From the NCBI GenBank assembly GCA_963995505.1, contig OZ023181.1, positions 17,294,221 to 17,358,220 on the forward strand: a DNA stretch of 64,000 nucleotides, read 5' to 3'. A model generated the notes under the pieces. It worked only from the letters and a program-made list of their open reading frames with translations. It was not told the DNA's origin and did no database searches. Origin of the DNA: Hypericum androsaemum (taxonomy: Eukaryota > Streptophyta > Magnoliopsida > Malpighiales > Hypericaceae). Every line of letters starts with the position of its first letter. The first letter of the stretch is position 1. Positions 11,814 through 23,915 of this stretch are shown here, one piece after another. The translations under genes were made by a program, and so were the position numbers.

Positions 11814-14800
11814 ATTAGGTTTTCCATCGGGTGGAAGATGGGATACCGTCTCTTGACACGTGGGTTTCTCTTAGTGATATCAATATAAAGATTGAGTTTT
11901 TTTAATTTAGTTACTCTTTTTCTACCGTAATTTTTTTCACCAGATTTCATCATAGCAACGTTTTAACGAGGTCGGCGTTTGTAAATTCGCTAAAGAGAAT
12001 TTCACACTAAATAAATTATAAATATTACAATTAATAAACTCTAATAAAAAGAAGTTACATATTCACCCAATTAGATAAACCATTTGTTTTTAATAAGTGA
12101 ATCAAATTTATTATTGGTTAATTACACCCAAGAGTATAGTCATAAAATAGAAAAGTTACATAAGGCATGTAAGTTAGACTAGAGACTTGATCATTTCAAT
12201 AATCCAAGTATAGAATTAGGTTTTCTTGACATAGATACGACGTGGTATTAGACCAATGTGTGAACTCGAAAGAGAATAGTGTGGATGGATCAATCAGGTA
12301 AGCGGTAAGACTAGTCTGATTTACTTTTTTTTAGGGTAACTAGTTTGATTTACTTACTTTGAAAAGAGATTCAAAAGGTTGTGAATTGGAGTGTTTATCA
12401 ATAGAACATACACTATGAAAATAATTTATTTTCAACAGTACAATAATGAAAACTTATGAAAAACAGTACAATGATGAAAAAGTTTTAGCGCCGGAAGATT
12501 TTTTAGCACGTTATGAATTACTGTAGTTGAATGCAAACTGGATATAATTGTATTTAGATTGAGTATATTTTCTTAAAAAATATGTGCACGTCAAAATACA
12601 CCTCATTTAAATAAAACTATATAAAATTTATAGTGAACTCTTCTAGTTAAATTTCAATTTGAGTGAATGGATTTTTCTTTTTCATTTTTACCCGTTGTAT
12701 ACAATAATCTCTTACTTTATATTCACATATTTTAGTAAATTGAGAATCAATTCAAATGGGTTGCAGAAAAGAAAAAGGCAAGCCCCTAAAAGAAGGTGAA
12801 GTCCCTCCGTTCAATTCTAGATCTGCTCGGATATTTTTAGAGCAAAAGATTCGAAGGCGATGTTAAAAAGTCTTCAAATTTACAAATTGCGGTGATGCCT
12901 TTCAGTAGCCATTATCAACTAGGTTCAACGTAGATTCTAAAACATTCTGTGACCTTATTGAATCCAACAAGGCAAGTGCGCAAGTTGAGCCATCACATTC
13001 CCGCCACCCAACTAAGTCTCTCTCAGCCACATCTACAATAGATTACTTCTCGGTTAATCAGAGATTTCGAAGGTAGAGAAGAACTTCGTTCTGCATAATA
13101 AACCAACCATAGTTAAACATGTATTAGTTGATTCAATAGTAATCACGTGTTAACAAATATCCGACGGAAGGACACATCGCCACAATCACAAGTCAAAAAT
13201 CTCTATCACGTGTTTGAACACCTTTTTTTTAAAAAAAAGATGTCCATTTTTAAAGTATTCGGGATCTCATGTCCAAACACAATTAAAAATCTTTTTTCGT
13301 ATTCTCTTACTCGAATTGTGTCACAATTCGAAAGAATCCTTCAATTTGTGAATTCGAACAAACTTTTCGAATTAACTCTATTTGAAAAATTTTGACAAAG
13401 AATTTTTTGGACACTGAATTCACAATACTTTTGAAAGAGAATCCATTTTGACAAAAAGAAGAAGGTGTATAGTGATTTTTCATTTTTGCCCAATCACAAA
13501 CGGACCACACTCACTCGCCCATCGTGCTCGTGTGAAATTGCATGTCCGGAAAGAGGGAAAGAGAACAATATTTCCTTCTTGCGAGAAATAGATGGAGGGC
13601 CACGGAGTTTCCAATTCGGCAAATGAAACCTCGCTTTACGTTTTCCAGATACGAGAAATTAATTCAATCCCTCCACTCACAAAAAGGAAAAAAGGTGGCC
13701 GTCTCGTCAACTTCAAGCACTAGAACTTTTTTTTTGTTGAGAAATTCAAGCACTAGAACAAGCTAGAAGGAAGGCTACCACCTATACCTACTTTCTAAAT
13801 CAGGCAAGAATTTCACGAGACAGGAGCTAGTTGAAGCCTTCTTGTTGCTTGAAACAAGCTAGTGATTGACTCGTGTCTTAATTCTTGCTTTCCGAAGAAG
13901 GGTCAAGGTCTTTTTTTTTAATCTTCGATATTTAGAGATGAATATTGTCGAACTCTATATAAAAATGTATATACATTTTGATAGTGCATGATGTTTTTAT
14001 ACCGCATAAATTATGAATAATTTTTTTTAAGGATCAATTATGAATAATGAAGCATTGGCTTTCCACATCAATTTGCCATCTCTCTCTCTCTCTCTCGATA
14101 GTGACTAAATTTGGTGCAGTTTTGATGTTGGTAAAAATATTTTATTACCCCAATGAAAATTGAACCAATAAATACTCCGTCAAATAAGAACTCGAGTAGC
14201 TAACTCCAAACAACACTTATTTAGGACATGCATAAAAAACCATTTCGACGAAGGTTGCTATAGTGCACACACTTTAATAATTTATAGTTTGGCCAACTAT
14301 GATGTGGTTTTAAATTGTCCGATCAAAATATCAGAAGTTTTTTTAATATATATTTCACTATTTGAATAATTTTTTGAATAAAAAACTGTTAAATATAATT
14401 TATAATTTTAAAAAAAACTAAACCAGAAAAAATACACAAAAAACCATCTTCTACTCTTGTAATATTTTTCATATTTTTAATAATTTTTAAAATTTTGATA
14501 TAATGATAATTAGGAGTATCATTGTCCATAAAATTTATCCAAATAGCGAAATGCCAATTAGAAAATCTTATATTACTCAGTACAATATTTTGAAATCAGA
14601 AAATAATTATGTGCAAATGGTTCAAGCCAAAAGTTACTAAAATGAATTTTTACCTAATAAAACACAAGGGCTTCAAAGCAATTTATTCGAATTTTGTAGG
14701 GTTGATGTAGACTCCAAGAATAGGATGTATTATGGCTACCCATCTTCCACAGTTCCACCCTTCCAAAGATAGGCACCTACACAAGTTTAAAGTGAACAAA

Positions 14801-16107
14801 ATTCCACAGGCAAACGCCTGGCTTGGGAGCTTCCATTAGTCAATTAAGTCGGAGGAAATTAATTCCAATTACGACCTTGGCAGCTCCCCAACTTTTACTA
14901 ACATTAATTGAAGTATTGGAAAATATAAATACCTCTAAATAAAATCCAACCGGTTCTGAGTCCAATATTTCCTCTTTTTTGGTCAAATAACAGGAGATAC
15001 GGCAATATCCCGAAAATGCGGTATGTGTAGTTCTAGAACTTATTAGAAAAACAAACAGATGAAAAAAATACCAATAAACACTTAGTGCAAGAGATTGATT
15101 TTAAATAGAAGAAAAAAAGTCCAAGCGTACGATTTTAATTAGAAGGCATTTACGAGTCACACAAGAGATCCAGATATTTTCCCAGTCAATTTAACAACCC
15201 TACAACCACCAAAATAAAACCCAAACCTGATACCCCAGAGACCCATGTTACATCCCATATCTCTCGGCCCAAATAAATTGGATATTCAGAGCCGATATTA
15301 TTTTTTTAAGAAATATTTATTCTTCCAAATCAGATCGCAAGATACCCACTCTTTACCAATTGAACCAAGTCTGGAGAACAAGTTACGACTAATGCAACTC
15401 CTATTCCATTCACCAAATCCAGTATTTGTTTGAGCGCAACATTTACATCTCACTCAAAATTTATCTCAAAAGAGAATGATATAATCTTTTGATTTATCTC
15501 TAAAGTGTCTGCTGTTTGTTAAATTGTTTTTTTATTATCAAAACTCTCCCAAACAAGAAATTATAATTTAGATGTGTTTTTTTCCCTCTATTGTTCGGTG
15601 GCCAGGAAGAAGATACTATTTTGGCGTCACCCCCAAGATTGTTAATCACGCTAAACATCACATATCGAACAATTGAGGAATGGATTTAGTGGACAAACTT
15701 GAGAAATGTTGTCCATCGTAAGAGTTTGGTAAGTTGGTTCCATCCAAATAGTAAAAGATTTGAATTTACTTAAGGGAGATGTTGAGTTCCAAACTCACGA
15801 ATGTAAAAATATCATTAAGAAAATCACCGCCTAAAATAAGGCCCGACATTACTCGACTCTGAATATCAAAACCAAAAGAAATCGGACATTTCCAGTTTGG
15901 TCCAGGCCTAGCATGTCGACGCCAATGTTCACAGAAAAAGCAGATGTCAGGTTCCTCATAAGCAACTGAATAATTGGATACAGCGGGAAAGAGGAAGTAC
16001 CCAAATCTTTATTTCTAATTTCTACCATCTCCAAACGATTGTACCAAAACTGGAAATTGCTACCAACTAAGCATATGAATTCTCAATCCCAATTTGGGGC
16101 ACTCAAC
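11814..16107. other. Long AT-rich intergenic stretch
   Basis: No supported gene in about 4.3 kb. Visible are a CT microsatellite near 14080-14096, a perfect small palindrome near 13311-13330 (CGAATTGTGTCACAATTCG) and homopolymer tracts. The last few hundred bases (15850-16107) lie just downstream of the stop codon of the minus-strand gene and probably include its 3' UTR. Confidence 0.5.
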
Positions 16108-19100
16108 TCAATCCCTGTACTCAATGAAGCTTGCGATGTCGAGAAGGCCAGCCTCCCTATAGCATTGGGCTATCATTTCCAAGGATTCGTCCCATGTTCC
16201 ATCCACAGAAGCCAAGTTCAACCAAAGAGCAGCTTCATCTAATGCAATCTGCAAAATATCGGGGAAGAATTTAATTGGGATGATCATAATTGGCTAGATG
16301 CCAAGTTGATAAATTGGATCAAAAAGAAGGATCAAGCTCGTAAGAAAAAAGCCACCAAGCACATAGATCAACAGGTGAATGTTGTTTTAACTTAACCAGA
16401 GTCCTCGAGTTCGAGTCCTGAGAAGAAACTTGGTAGGAAGAACTTTATCACCTTTTGTGGTCCGACCCAGTTCGGACCTGGATTAGTCGGCCCATAAGAT
16501 GTTTGGGTACAATTGTTGAATTACCTATGACCTCTATGCTAATTCATGGTTTTGTCCCTATTGCAGGGTCATGTGACTCATGTGGTTGCTGCCCTGCACC
16601 TGCAGATTCTTCTCCTTCCCAAGAACATGAACAAGCTGATGAATAAAGCTGCCCAGTTAGAAGGAGAAGAATTTGCTGATAAGTTTAGTTTAATTTCAAC
16701 TAGATTATGTCCTCTTGTTGTTATCTAGTCCTAGTTACTTTCCTCTCCTAGTTTGGTACCTATGATCTGGAAGTTATCAGTATAACTTGCAGTAGCTGCT
16801 GCCTGTCCAATCAGCTACTTGCCATTACTGTATAACAGCTATAATCTGCAGAGAAGTTCAAACTTCTCTGCAGCTTTTTCTCCATTGTATAAATAGCTCT
16901 TTTGAGCCATTAATGAAAAGTAGTTGAGTTCATTAAATACTTACCTCAATTCAGAAATTTTCATGGTATCAGAGCAACATGGCTGAAATTCCTGCTTCCA
17001 CTCTTGATTCTTCTACCTCTACTCAACTACCAAACCAACCCAGAAAACTCATCTCCTTTGAGAGTGAAACAACCACAAACATAAAATTTACCCCCATTCT
17101 CCTAAATGGCCCCAATTACCTCTCCTCGGCCAAGGTTGCCAAAATGTCTTTGAACATCAAAGGCATGCTTGGTTATGTCACAGGGAAGATTGAGGCTCCC
17201 ACTGACATTAACAGTGATGAGTATGATAAATGGGAGGTTAATGATCAAGTAATCATGAGGATTATTCATAGTTCTCTTGAGCCTAAAGTCTATGATGTGT
17301 TTGCTTTCTCAAACACATCAAAAGAACTTTGGGATGCTCTCAAGGGAATGTATGGGAATCAGAAAAACCTTATCAGGGTTTATGAGCTGCAGAAGAAAAT
17401 TGCTGAAAGTAAGCAAAGTGGTGTTCCCTTTGTTGAAGCTCTTGGTAAAGTTAAGCAAATGTGGGATGAGTTGGCCATCTATAGGCCTCCTACATCTGAT
17501 ATGCTTATTGTTCAAGCTAGAGCTGAACAAGATCAGATTTTTAATGTCCTTGGCTTGCTAGATCCTGAGTTTGAAGGCCTGATTGACTAGATTCTTATGG
17601 CTCCTGAGCTTCCTACTCTAAACACTGTCTGTGCCAGGATTCAACAAGAGGAAACAAGGAAGAAACTGATGCCAGGCAACAAAGGCAAGGAGGAACACAC
17701 TGAGTCTAGTGTGTACTACTCCACAGGAGGTCCTGGCAGAGGTGGAGCTCACCCCAGGGGAGGATTCAAAGGCAGAGGAGGCAGGGGAAATGCCTCTAGA
17801 ACTAACCGGTTCTGTGAGCACTGCAAGAAAACAGGGCACACACAGGACAGGTGCTGGTTCCTGAATCCTCATTTGAGGCCTCAAAGACAAGGCAATGCCA
17901 CTGCAAATCTCTCTGCAGCTTCCCCTGAGGAAAACCAATCTGTTGCCAGCCTCAACAAGGAGCAACACAAGCCTAATGAGATGCAGAATTCTATTGAGGC
18001 TATGGTTCAACAATACCTGAATCAGTTCAACAATACCTGAATCAGTTCAACAAAGGAGGAGGCTTGATGCAGCATTCAAATCAGCCTCAAAACTCTGAGA
18101 GGCAGCACACTAGCACCCAACAAGAGAGTGGTATCATTTCTGCCACTACTTTGACTGCATACAAACATGCTTCTAGTTGTTGGGTCATTGATTCTGGTGC
18201 TAGTCACCATATGACCTTTGATGCTACTGATTTAAAAGATTTAGGTCACACCAAAAATCTGTCTAATGTCTCTGTTGCCAATGGTGATAAGCTGCCCATA
18301 ATTGGTGTAGGAAATAAGCATTTTTTAAAGTCTAATCTTGAATCAAAAGTTTTATTAATAAAAAACCTAACTGCTAAGTTACTTTCAGTTAGTGAAATCA
18401 CCAATAAGCTTAGATGCAGAGTGATTTTTGAACCTGAATTTGTGCTATTTCAGGACATGAAAACAGGGAATATGATTGGTAAAGGAAAGATGAGCAATGG
18501 GCTGTATACTCTTGATGATGGGATAGCTAGGGCTGCTTTGTTTGCTTCCACTCAAAGTATTAAAGCTGTTTTGAGTGCCTCCACACAAAGTCTACCTGAA
18601 GCTTGGCATAATAGACTAGGCCACCCATCGGATGTTGTTCTAAGCAAACTTTTGCCTTCTATTCAGCCCATCTCAACTAACTGCACTAGTTGTAAAATGG
18701 CTAAGTCGTGTAGGAATATTTTCCATGACTCTACTACTGAATATTTTGAGCCTTTTGCTTTAATTCATTCTGATCTTTGGACTTCTTCCACTATATCTTA
18801 TGATGGATTCAAGTACTTCATTACTCTAATTGATCAATACACTAAGTCTACCTGGCTTTACCTTCTTAAGAGTAAAACTGAAGTTCTCAGTGTGTTTGAA
18901 GAGTTCCAGAAGATGGTTTTAAATCAGTTTGACAAAAAGATTAAAGTCCTCAGAACTGATAATGGTTCTGAGTACTTTCATCTGTCAAAAGTGCTCAAAG
19001 ATTTGGGCATTATCCACCAAAAATCCTGCACCTACACCCCCCAGCAGAATGGTGTGGCTGAGAGGAAGAACAGGCACCTACTTGAAGTTGCAAGATCCAT

Positions 19101-22100
19101 CAGGTTTGAAAGGAATGTTCCAAAAAGCTACTGGTCTGATGCTGTTCTTACTGCATGCTATTTAATTAATAGAACTCCAACTAAATCTCTAAAGTTTAAA
19201 TCACCTATTGAGCTTCTTCTGCAGAGACCTATCAATCTTGACCACCTTAAAATTTTTGGATGTGTGTGTTTTCCTCTCATTCCTAAAATCAAAAGGGATA
19301 AACATGATCCTAAAGTTGAAAAATGCATTTTTTTGGGCTATTCTGCTGTTACTAAAGGTTATAAATGTTATAATCCTAAGACCAAACAGAAATATTTAAC
19401 AAGGGATATAACATTTATTGAAAACCAAGCCTTTTATATGCAAAACATGTCTGCAGATTGGTCTAATGAGTTTCAGGGGGAGAATAGAAGTGAAACTCCT
19501 TATTCTGAGACCACAAGGATAAGGACAACACTTGAAGATGTCCATCCAACGAAAGTTCAACAAGAAATAGAAGCAAGAGAAATTCAAGAAGCTGCAGATT
19601 CTGTTTTAGAATCACAGCAAGATGAAGAACCCATTGCTGAGTCCAGAGGCCGAGATGAAGGTAAAGAAGTTTCTAATCTTCCCTATGTTTATTCAAGAAA
19701 GAAATTCAACAGGTTGGGAGAAGGACTTGGAAGCAAGGAGGGAATTGAAGTGGCGACTGAAGCTGACCAAGACAAAGCTTCAGATAACATAGTCCTAAGA
19801 AGATCTTCAAGAGTAAGGAAAACTGTGTATCCAAAGGAAAACTGTGTATCCAAAGGAAAACTGTGTTAACCCTTATCCAATTGCAAGGTATGTGTCTTAT
19901 GACCAAATTTCCAAGGTTCATCACTGCTTTATAAGTAAGTTAGAGACTGAAGTTGAACCTCCTGATTACTTAACTGCAAGTATGTCCAAAGTATGGCAGG
20001 ATGCTATGAGGGATGAACTTGATGCTATTGAGAGGAATAAAACCTGGTTTGTTACTGACTTGCTTGCTAACAGAAAAGCTGTCACTTGTAGATGGTTGTA
20101 CAAGATTAAGTATAATAAGGATGGAACCATTGAAAGGCACAAGGCTAGGCTTGTTGCTAGGGGCTTCTCTCAGACTCCAGGTATTGATTATACTGAGACT
20201 TTTGCTCCAGTTGCAAAAATGAATACCATCAGGGTACTTATTTCTGCAGCTGTGAACAATAAGTGGCCTCTCTTTCAAATGGATGTTAAAAATGCTTTCC
20301 TTCAAGGGGACTTAGAAGAAGAGATTTATATGGAACCTCCTGAAGGTTATCATCTAAAACACTTTGGAAAGGTTTTAAGACTTAATAAGGCTATTTATGG
20401 GTTAAAACAGTCTCCTAGGACTTGGTATCACAAATTGAATAAGGAGCTAATCTCCCTAGGATTTAAGATGTATTATTCTGATAATACTTGTTTACTTGTG
20501 ATAATTCTGATGGGAAAATTGTTGTTTGCATCTATGTGGATGATATCATTATTTCTGGCAATAATGTGAAGGGAATTGAAAAACTAAAAAATTCTTTGAA
20601 AAACAGATTTGATATTAAGGATTTAGGTGTTCTTAAATTCTTTCTTGGTATTGAATTTGCTTACTCTGAGAAAGGGATTCACCTTTGCCAAAGAAAGTAT
20701 GTTCTTGACATCTTGAAAGAAACCCTTAAATCTGATTCTACTCCGGCTCCTACTCCTCTTGAATCTGGAACAATTTTTTCTTTAACTGAAGGTGAGTTGT
20801 TGGAAAATGTTGGTAGGTTTCAGAGACTTGTTGGTAGATTGATCTACCTCACCATTACCAGACCTGAAATCTCATATGCTGTCAGTCTTTTAAGTCAGGC
20901 TATGCACAAGCCTAGATCTAGTCATGTTCTTATTGCTGACAGAATTCTTCACTACTTAAAAGCTAACCCAGGTCAAGGTTTGTTGATGAAGAATGCAGGA
21001 CACATGAAAATTATTGCCTTCTCTGATGCTAGCTATGCTGGCTGCAAAAATGGGAGGAGATCTACTACTGGTTTCTGTACATTTGTTGGAGGAAACCTTG
21101 TAACCTGGAAGAGCAAGAAGCAAACTGTGGTCTCTAGATCTTCTGCTGAAGCAGAATATAGATTGCAGAAGAAAGTCCTATGCTAATGTATTGTGATAAT
21201 CAATCAGCCATTTACATTGCAGCTAATCCTGTCTTTCATGAACGGACAAAACATATTGAGGTTGATTGTCACTATGTTAGAGAAAAGGTTTTAAGCAAGG
21301 ATATTGCCACTCCTTTTGTCTGCAGCAAGGAGCAATCTGCTGATATTTTTACCAAAGCTTTAAGTCCTAGCTACTTTCACTTTCTATCGAGCAAGTTGGG
21401 CTTATTTGATCTATATAAACCCAACTTGAGAGGGAGTGTTGAATTACCTACGACCTCTATGCTAATTCATGGTTTTGTCCCTATTGCAGGGTCATGTGGT
21501 TGCTGCCCTGCACCTGCAGATTCTTCTCCTTCCCAAGAACATGAACAAGCTGATGAATAAAGCTGCCCAGTTAGAAGGAGAAGAATTTGCTGATAAGTTT
21601 AGTTTAATTTCAACTAGATTATGTCCTCTTGTTGTTATCTAGTCCTAGTTACTTTCCTCTCCTAGTTTGGTACCTATGATCTGGAAGTTATCAGTATAAC
21701 TTGCAGTAGCTGCTGCCTGTCCAATCAGCTACTTGCCATTACTGTATAACAGCTATAATCTGCAGAGAAGTTCAAACTTCTCTGCAGCTTTTTCTCCATT
21801 GTATAAATAGCTCTTTTGAGCCATTAATGAAAAGTAGTTGAGTTCATTAAATACTTACCTCAATTCAGAAATTTTCAACAATGTGGTTTTGGACAAAGAA
21901 GAGCTCGAGAAAAAAGTACTTTGTTTAGAGTACCTGGGCAGGGTCCTTCCCTTTGTTAAGATCTTCCTCCCGTCTTTCTGCAGTAACTCTATCTTTAAGG
22001 CGATTGATTTGCTTATCATTCCATTCTGCTATTTGAGCAACGTCCTGAATTACAAGGAATCTATTTGAGAGAAACCACAAAACACAATATGAAGAACAAC

Positions 22101-23398
22101 TTAAGAAGAAGAGGCAAGAGTAGGAGATCTGAGCAATCTATACCTGGTACCTGCAACCCAAAGTCCACCAAGGTGATTTTAATGCGCCCCTTGCAGCATC
22201 TTTAGCTTCAAGCTGACGGCCAACCCTATAGAAAGTGTGAAGGGGTCTCTAAGATGTCGTAATGAACAATTCATTCACTTTCGAGAAGCATTAGAAAGTA
22301 CGAACTTCGCCAAAAGCTCAGCATTGAATGCGAAAGGACGTCCAAATCCAGGAAAATGCTCCTTCTTCGCGTAGAATTCTGCAGCTATCAAAGCAGACAC
22401 CTTTTGCAGCACAGATCTGCTATCAGAGTCCATATCCATGCAACCAAATGCATTAGCCAAATCTAGGTAGTCTTACATGGTCCCCTTTCTCAAGATGGGC
22501 CATTGCTTTGCGCTCCATAACATCGGGAAACCAACCAACCTGTAAATGAGCTACTTACTCTCATATTCACTTTAAAATCCACCCAAGCCTGCTCATGCTG
22601 AAAAAAGTAGCTGATACCTTCTTTAAGAGATAAAAATCGAGGTCGGAAGTTTGGGCTTTCGCAAAGTCACCCCTCGCATAAAGATTTTTCCCAGCATCTG
22701 CAGCAGCATGAAATAACTCTTCGTTGTGTTGAGATGACATCTTGGCATCATCCTCAACAAGCACTCTATGTATAAATTGATCCACCTGAAAATACCCACA
22801 ACCACATTTTGCATGGAGAATGCTCTCTCCGACATAAATGCACACAACGCGATGGCCTACTTACAGTGTTAGCCAATAGCCAAACTCCATAACTCCGAAC
22901 CTCCACCACCGGCATCTCCATCCTAAAATGCATCATAGTCAACGAACCGGGCAACGAAATTTCATCAACGAGCACCAACTATTCCGGGATCATCTAACCT
23001 CTCTTACCCGGAAGGAGCTGTTGGCCATCTCAACAAGGCAATGATCGCACCTACACATCACACACAAAGATTAAAACCCCAATCTTTCTCATCCACAAAC
23101 AGAGAATCCCAGAAAAGCAAACGAACCCTTCATTCGCCATACCCGAAATTCTGCTTCTAGCCAGTGGAACTGCCAGCGGGATAAACCCTTTCCTGGCTCC
23201 CGGAGAAACAACTGAGTCTCCTAAGAAAATCATTCCAATCGAAACTAAAAAAAACAACAATAAAAATGCAATCTTTATTTCTTTTTTCCTTCTTTTGGGG
23301 GTTCTACCTCTAGCCTCGAGCACCCTGAGAAGGTGAGGCAAATGCTTGGGAGGCTCACTTGCCGCCACTTTCCTTATGAAGCCGGAATGGCCTGACAT
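16108..23398 (-). CDS. Intact 10-exon gene, 309-aa protein of unrecognised function
   Basis: I do not recognise the family. Minus-strand exons are 23398-23308, 23220-23143, 23050-23008, 22922-22865, 22785-22618, 22539-22477, 22400-22306, 22225-22144, 22044-21934 and 16248-16108. Every intron is GT-AG and the first eight are only 76-99 nt. The exon lengths sum to 930 nt, giving 309 residues plus TGA, with no internal stop. The protein starts [20 protein letters not shown] and ends [10 protein letters not shown]. It is mainly helical in appearance, without obvious membrane segments, signal peptide or zinc motif. Recognisable stretches are [36 protein letters not shown] and [20 protein letters not shown]. 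The last intron (16249-21933) holds a 5.4-kb copia element antisense to the gene. Removing it leaves a normal 316-nt intron. The intact frame argues for a functional gene. Confidence 0.8.
16385..16513 (+). repeat. Possible SINE fragment in the last intron
   Basis: A tRNA B-box-like sequence, GAGTTCGAGTCCTG, lies at 16407-16420. It is followed by acctggattagtcggcccat and gggtacaat, wording reminiscent of the 3' body of plant Au-like SINEs. No clear A box or flanking duplication was found. The copia inserted right at its end. Confidence 0.3.
16514..16963 (+). repeat. 5' LTR of the intronic copia
   Basis: 450 bp with a TATA box (TATAAATA at 16888-16895). It matches 21437-21877 except for a 9-bp stretch (around GTCATGTGACTCATGTGG) absent from the 3' copy. 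Confidence 0.93.
16964..16975 (+). other. Primer-binding site of the intronic copia
   Basis: TGGTATCAGAGC, exact complement of the plant initiator-Met tRNA 3' end, immediately next to the 5' LTR. Confidence 0.93.
16979..21430 (+). pseudogene. Copia gag-pol, disrupted by a stop, two tandem duplications and deletions
   Basis: Gag starts [12 protein letters not shown] at 16979 and contains the UBN2-type gag region and the zinc knuckle [14 protein letters not shown] near 17815-17858. Protease follows at about 18185 ([14 protein letters not shown]). Next come GAG-pre-integrase ([10 protein letters not shown]), integrase ([18 protein letters not shown]), RT (VDVKNAF-like [12 protein letters not shown], then YVDD near 20535) and RNase H (FSDASYAGC). 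Breaks are a TAG in gag at 17588, a 20-bp tandem duplication at 18005-18044 and a 19-bp one at 19815-19852 (both shift frame), a frameshift near 20500, and a deletion in RNase H near 21162 (AEAEYR runs straight into the CDNQSA part). Not able to make a full polyprotein. Confidence 0.9.
21437..21877 (+). repeat. 3' LTR of the intronic copia
   Basis: 441-bp partner of the 5' LTR, followed directly by the target duplication ACAAT. Confidence 0.93.
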
Positions 23399-23865
23399 TT
23401 TTTCGAAACAAATTATTAATTTTTTTAAAAAAAAAGGAATCGTAGGAGGTGTATGTAGGTGTACCTTCAAGTGAATAAGAGTCAGAGAAAATGGATGGGC
23501 AAGGAGAAGGAATAGAAGAGAAGCCACGGGCGGCGGAAGTTCTGCGTTGTCGGAGAAGCAAACAGGCAGCGGCGCGTGCAGCTCCCTGCATTTTTTTCTT
23601 CGAGTCTTTCTTTCCTCTTTGGTTGTTTTGGGGTTTGAGAGTGGGGGAATAGGCAAAGTCAAAAGGTATTCCTTGAAAAAAATACAAGTCAACGTATGGT
23701 TTTTGCCAAAATAATTCCAATTAAAGGTGAAATATATTCTTTGAATCTCAATATTTAATCGAGATCTCTGGGAATTCACACATCTACTGAATTAGGCTCC
23801 GTTTTTCTTTCGTAATTAAAATTTCAGGAATAACTTAAACGTTTTTCACATAATTTATGTGTATC
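23399..23865. promoter_or_regulatory. Upstream region of the minus-strand 309-aa gene
   Basis: Sequence before the ATG at 23398 (reading leftward) should hold the 5' UTR and core promoter. It contains a C/T-rich leader (read on minus: cttctccgacaacgcagaac) and a run of A/T close to the ATG. No clear TATA box can be assigned, so this is a positional inference. Confidence 0.35.
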
Positions 23866-23915
23866 GAAAATACTTGTATCTTTTTTTGTGTGAAGAAAAC
23901 AAGATAGAACTTTCA

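Larger units (their letters stand above)
16514..21877 (+). mobile_element. Ty1/copia LTR retrotransposon in an intron, coding region broken
   Basis: The LTRs (16514-16963 and 21437-21877) begin TGTTGAATTACC and end TTTTCA. The target duplication ACAAT is present at 16509-16513 and 21878-21882. The initiator-Met PBS TGGTATCAGAGC is at 16964-16975, right after the 5' LTR, and a purine-rich tract (CTTGAGAGGGAG) precedes the 3' LTR. The gene order gag-protease-integrase-RT-RNase H is that of Ty1/copia. The LTRs are nearly identical apart from a 9-bp indel and a few substitutions, so insertion was fairly recent. It lies in the last intron of the 309-aa gene, opposite in orientation. Confidence 0.95.

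Noticed and set aside
16407..16420. tRNA gene suggested by GAGTTCGAGTCCTG
   Set aside because: No cloverleaf or A box could be formed; at most a SINE remnant.
22401..22476. Apparent frameshift in the 309-aa gene (frame GDHVRLP ending in a stop)
   Set aside because: A 76-nt GT-AG intron fits here and restores phase exactly; all exons then sum to a multiple of three, so I do not call the gene a pseudogene.
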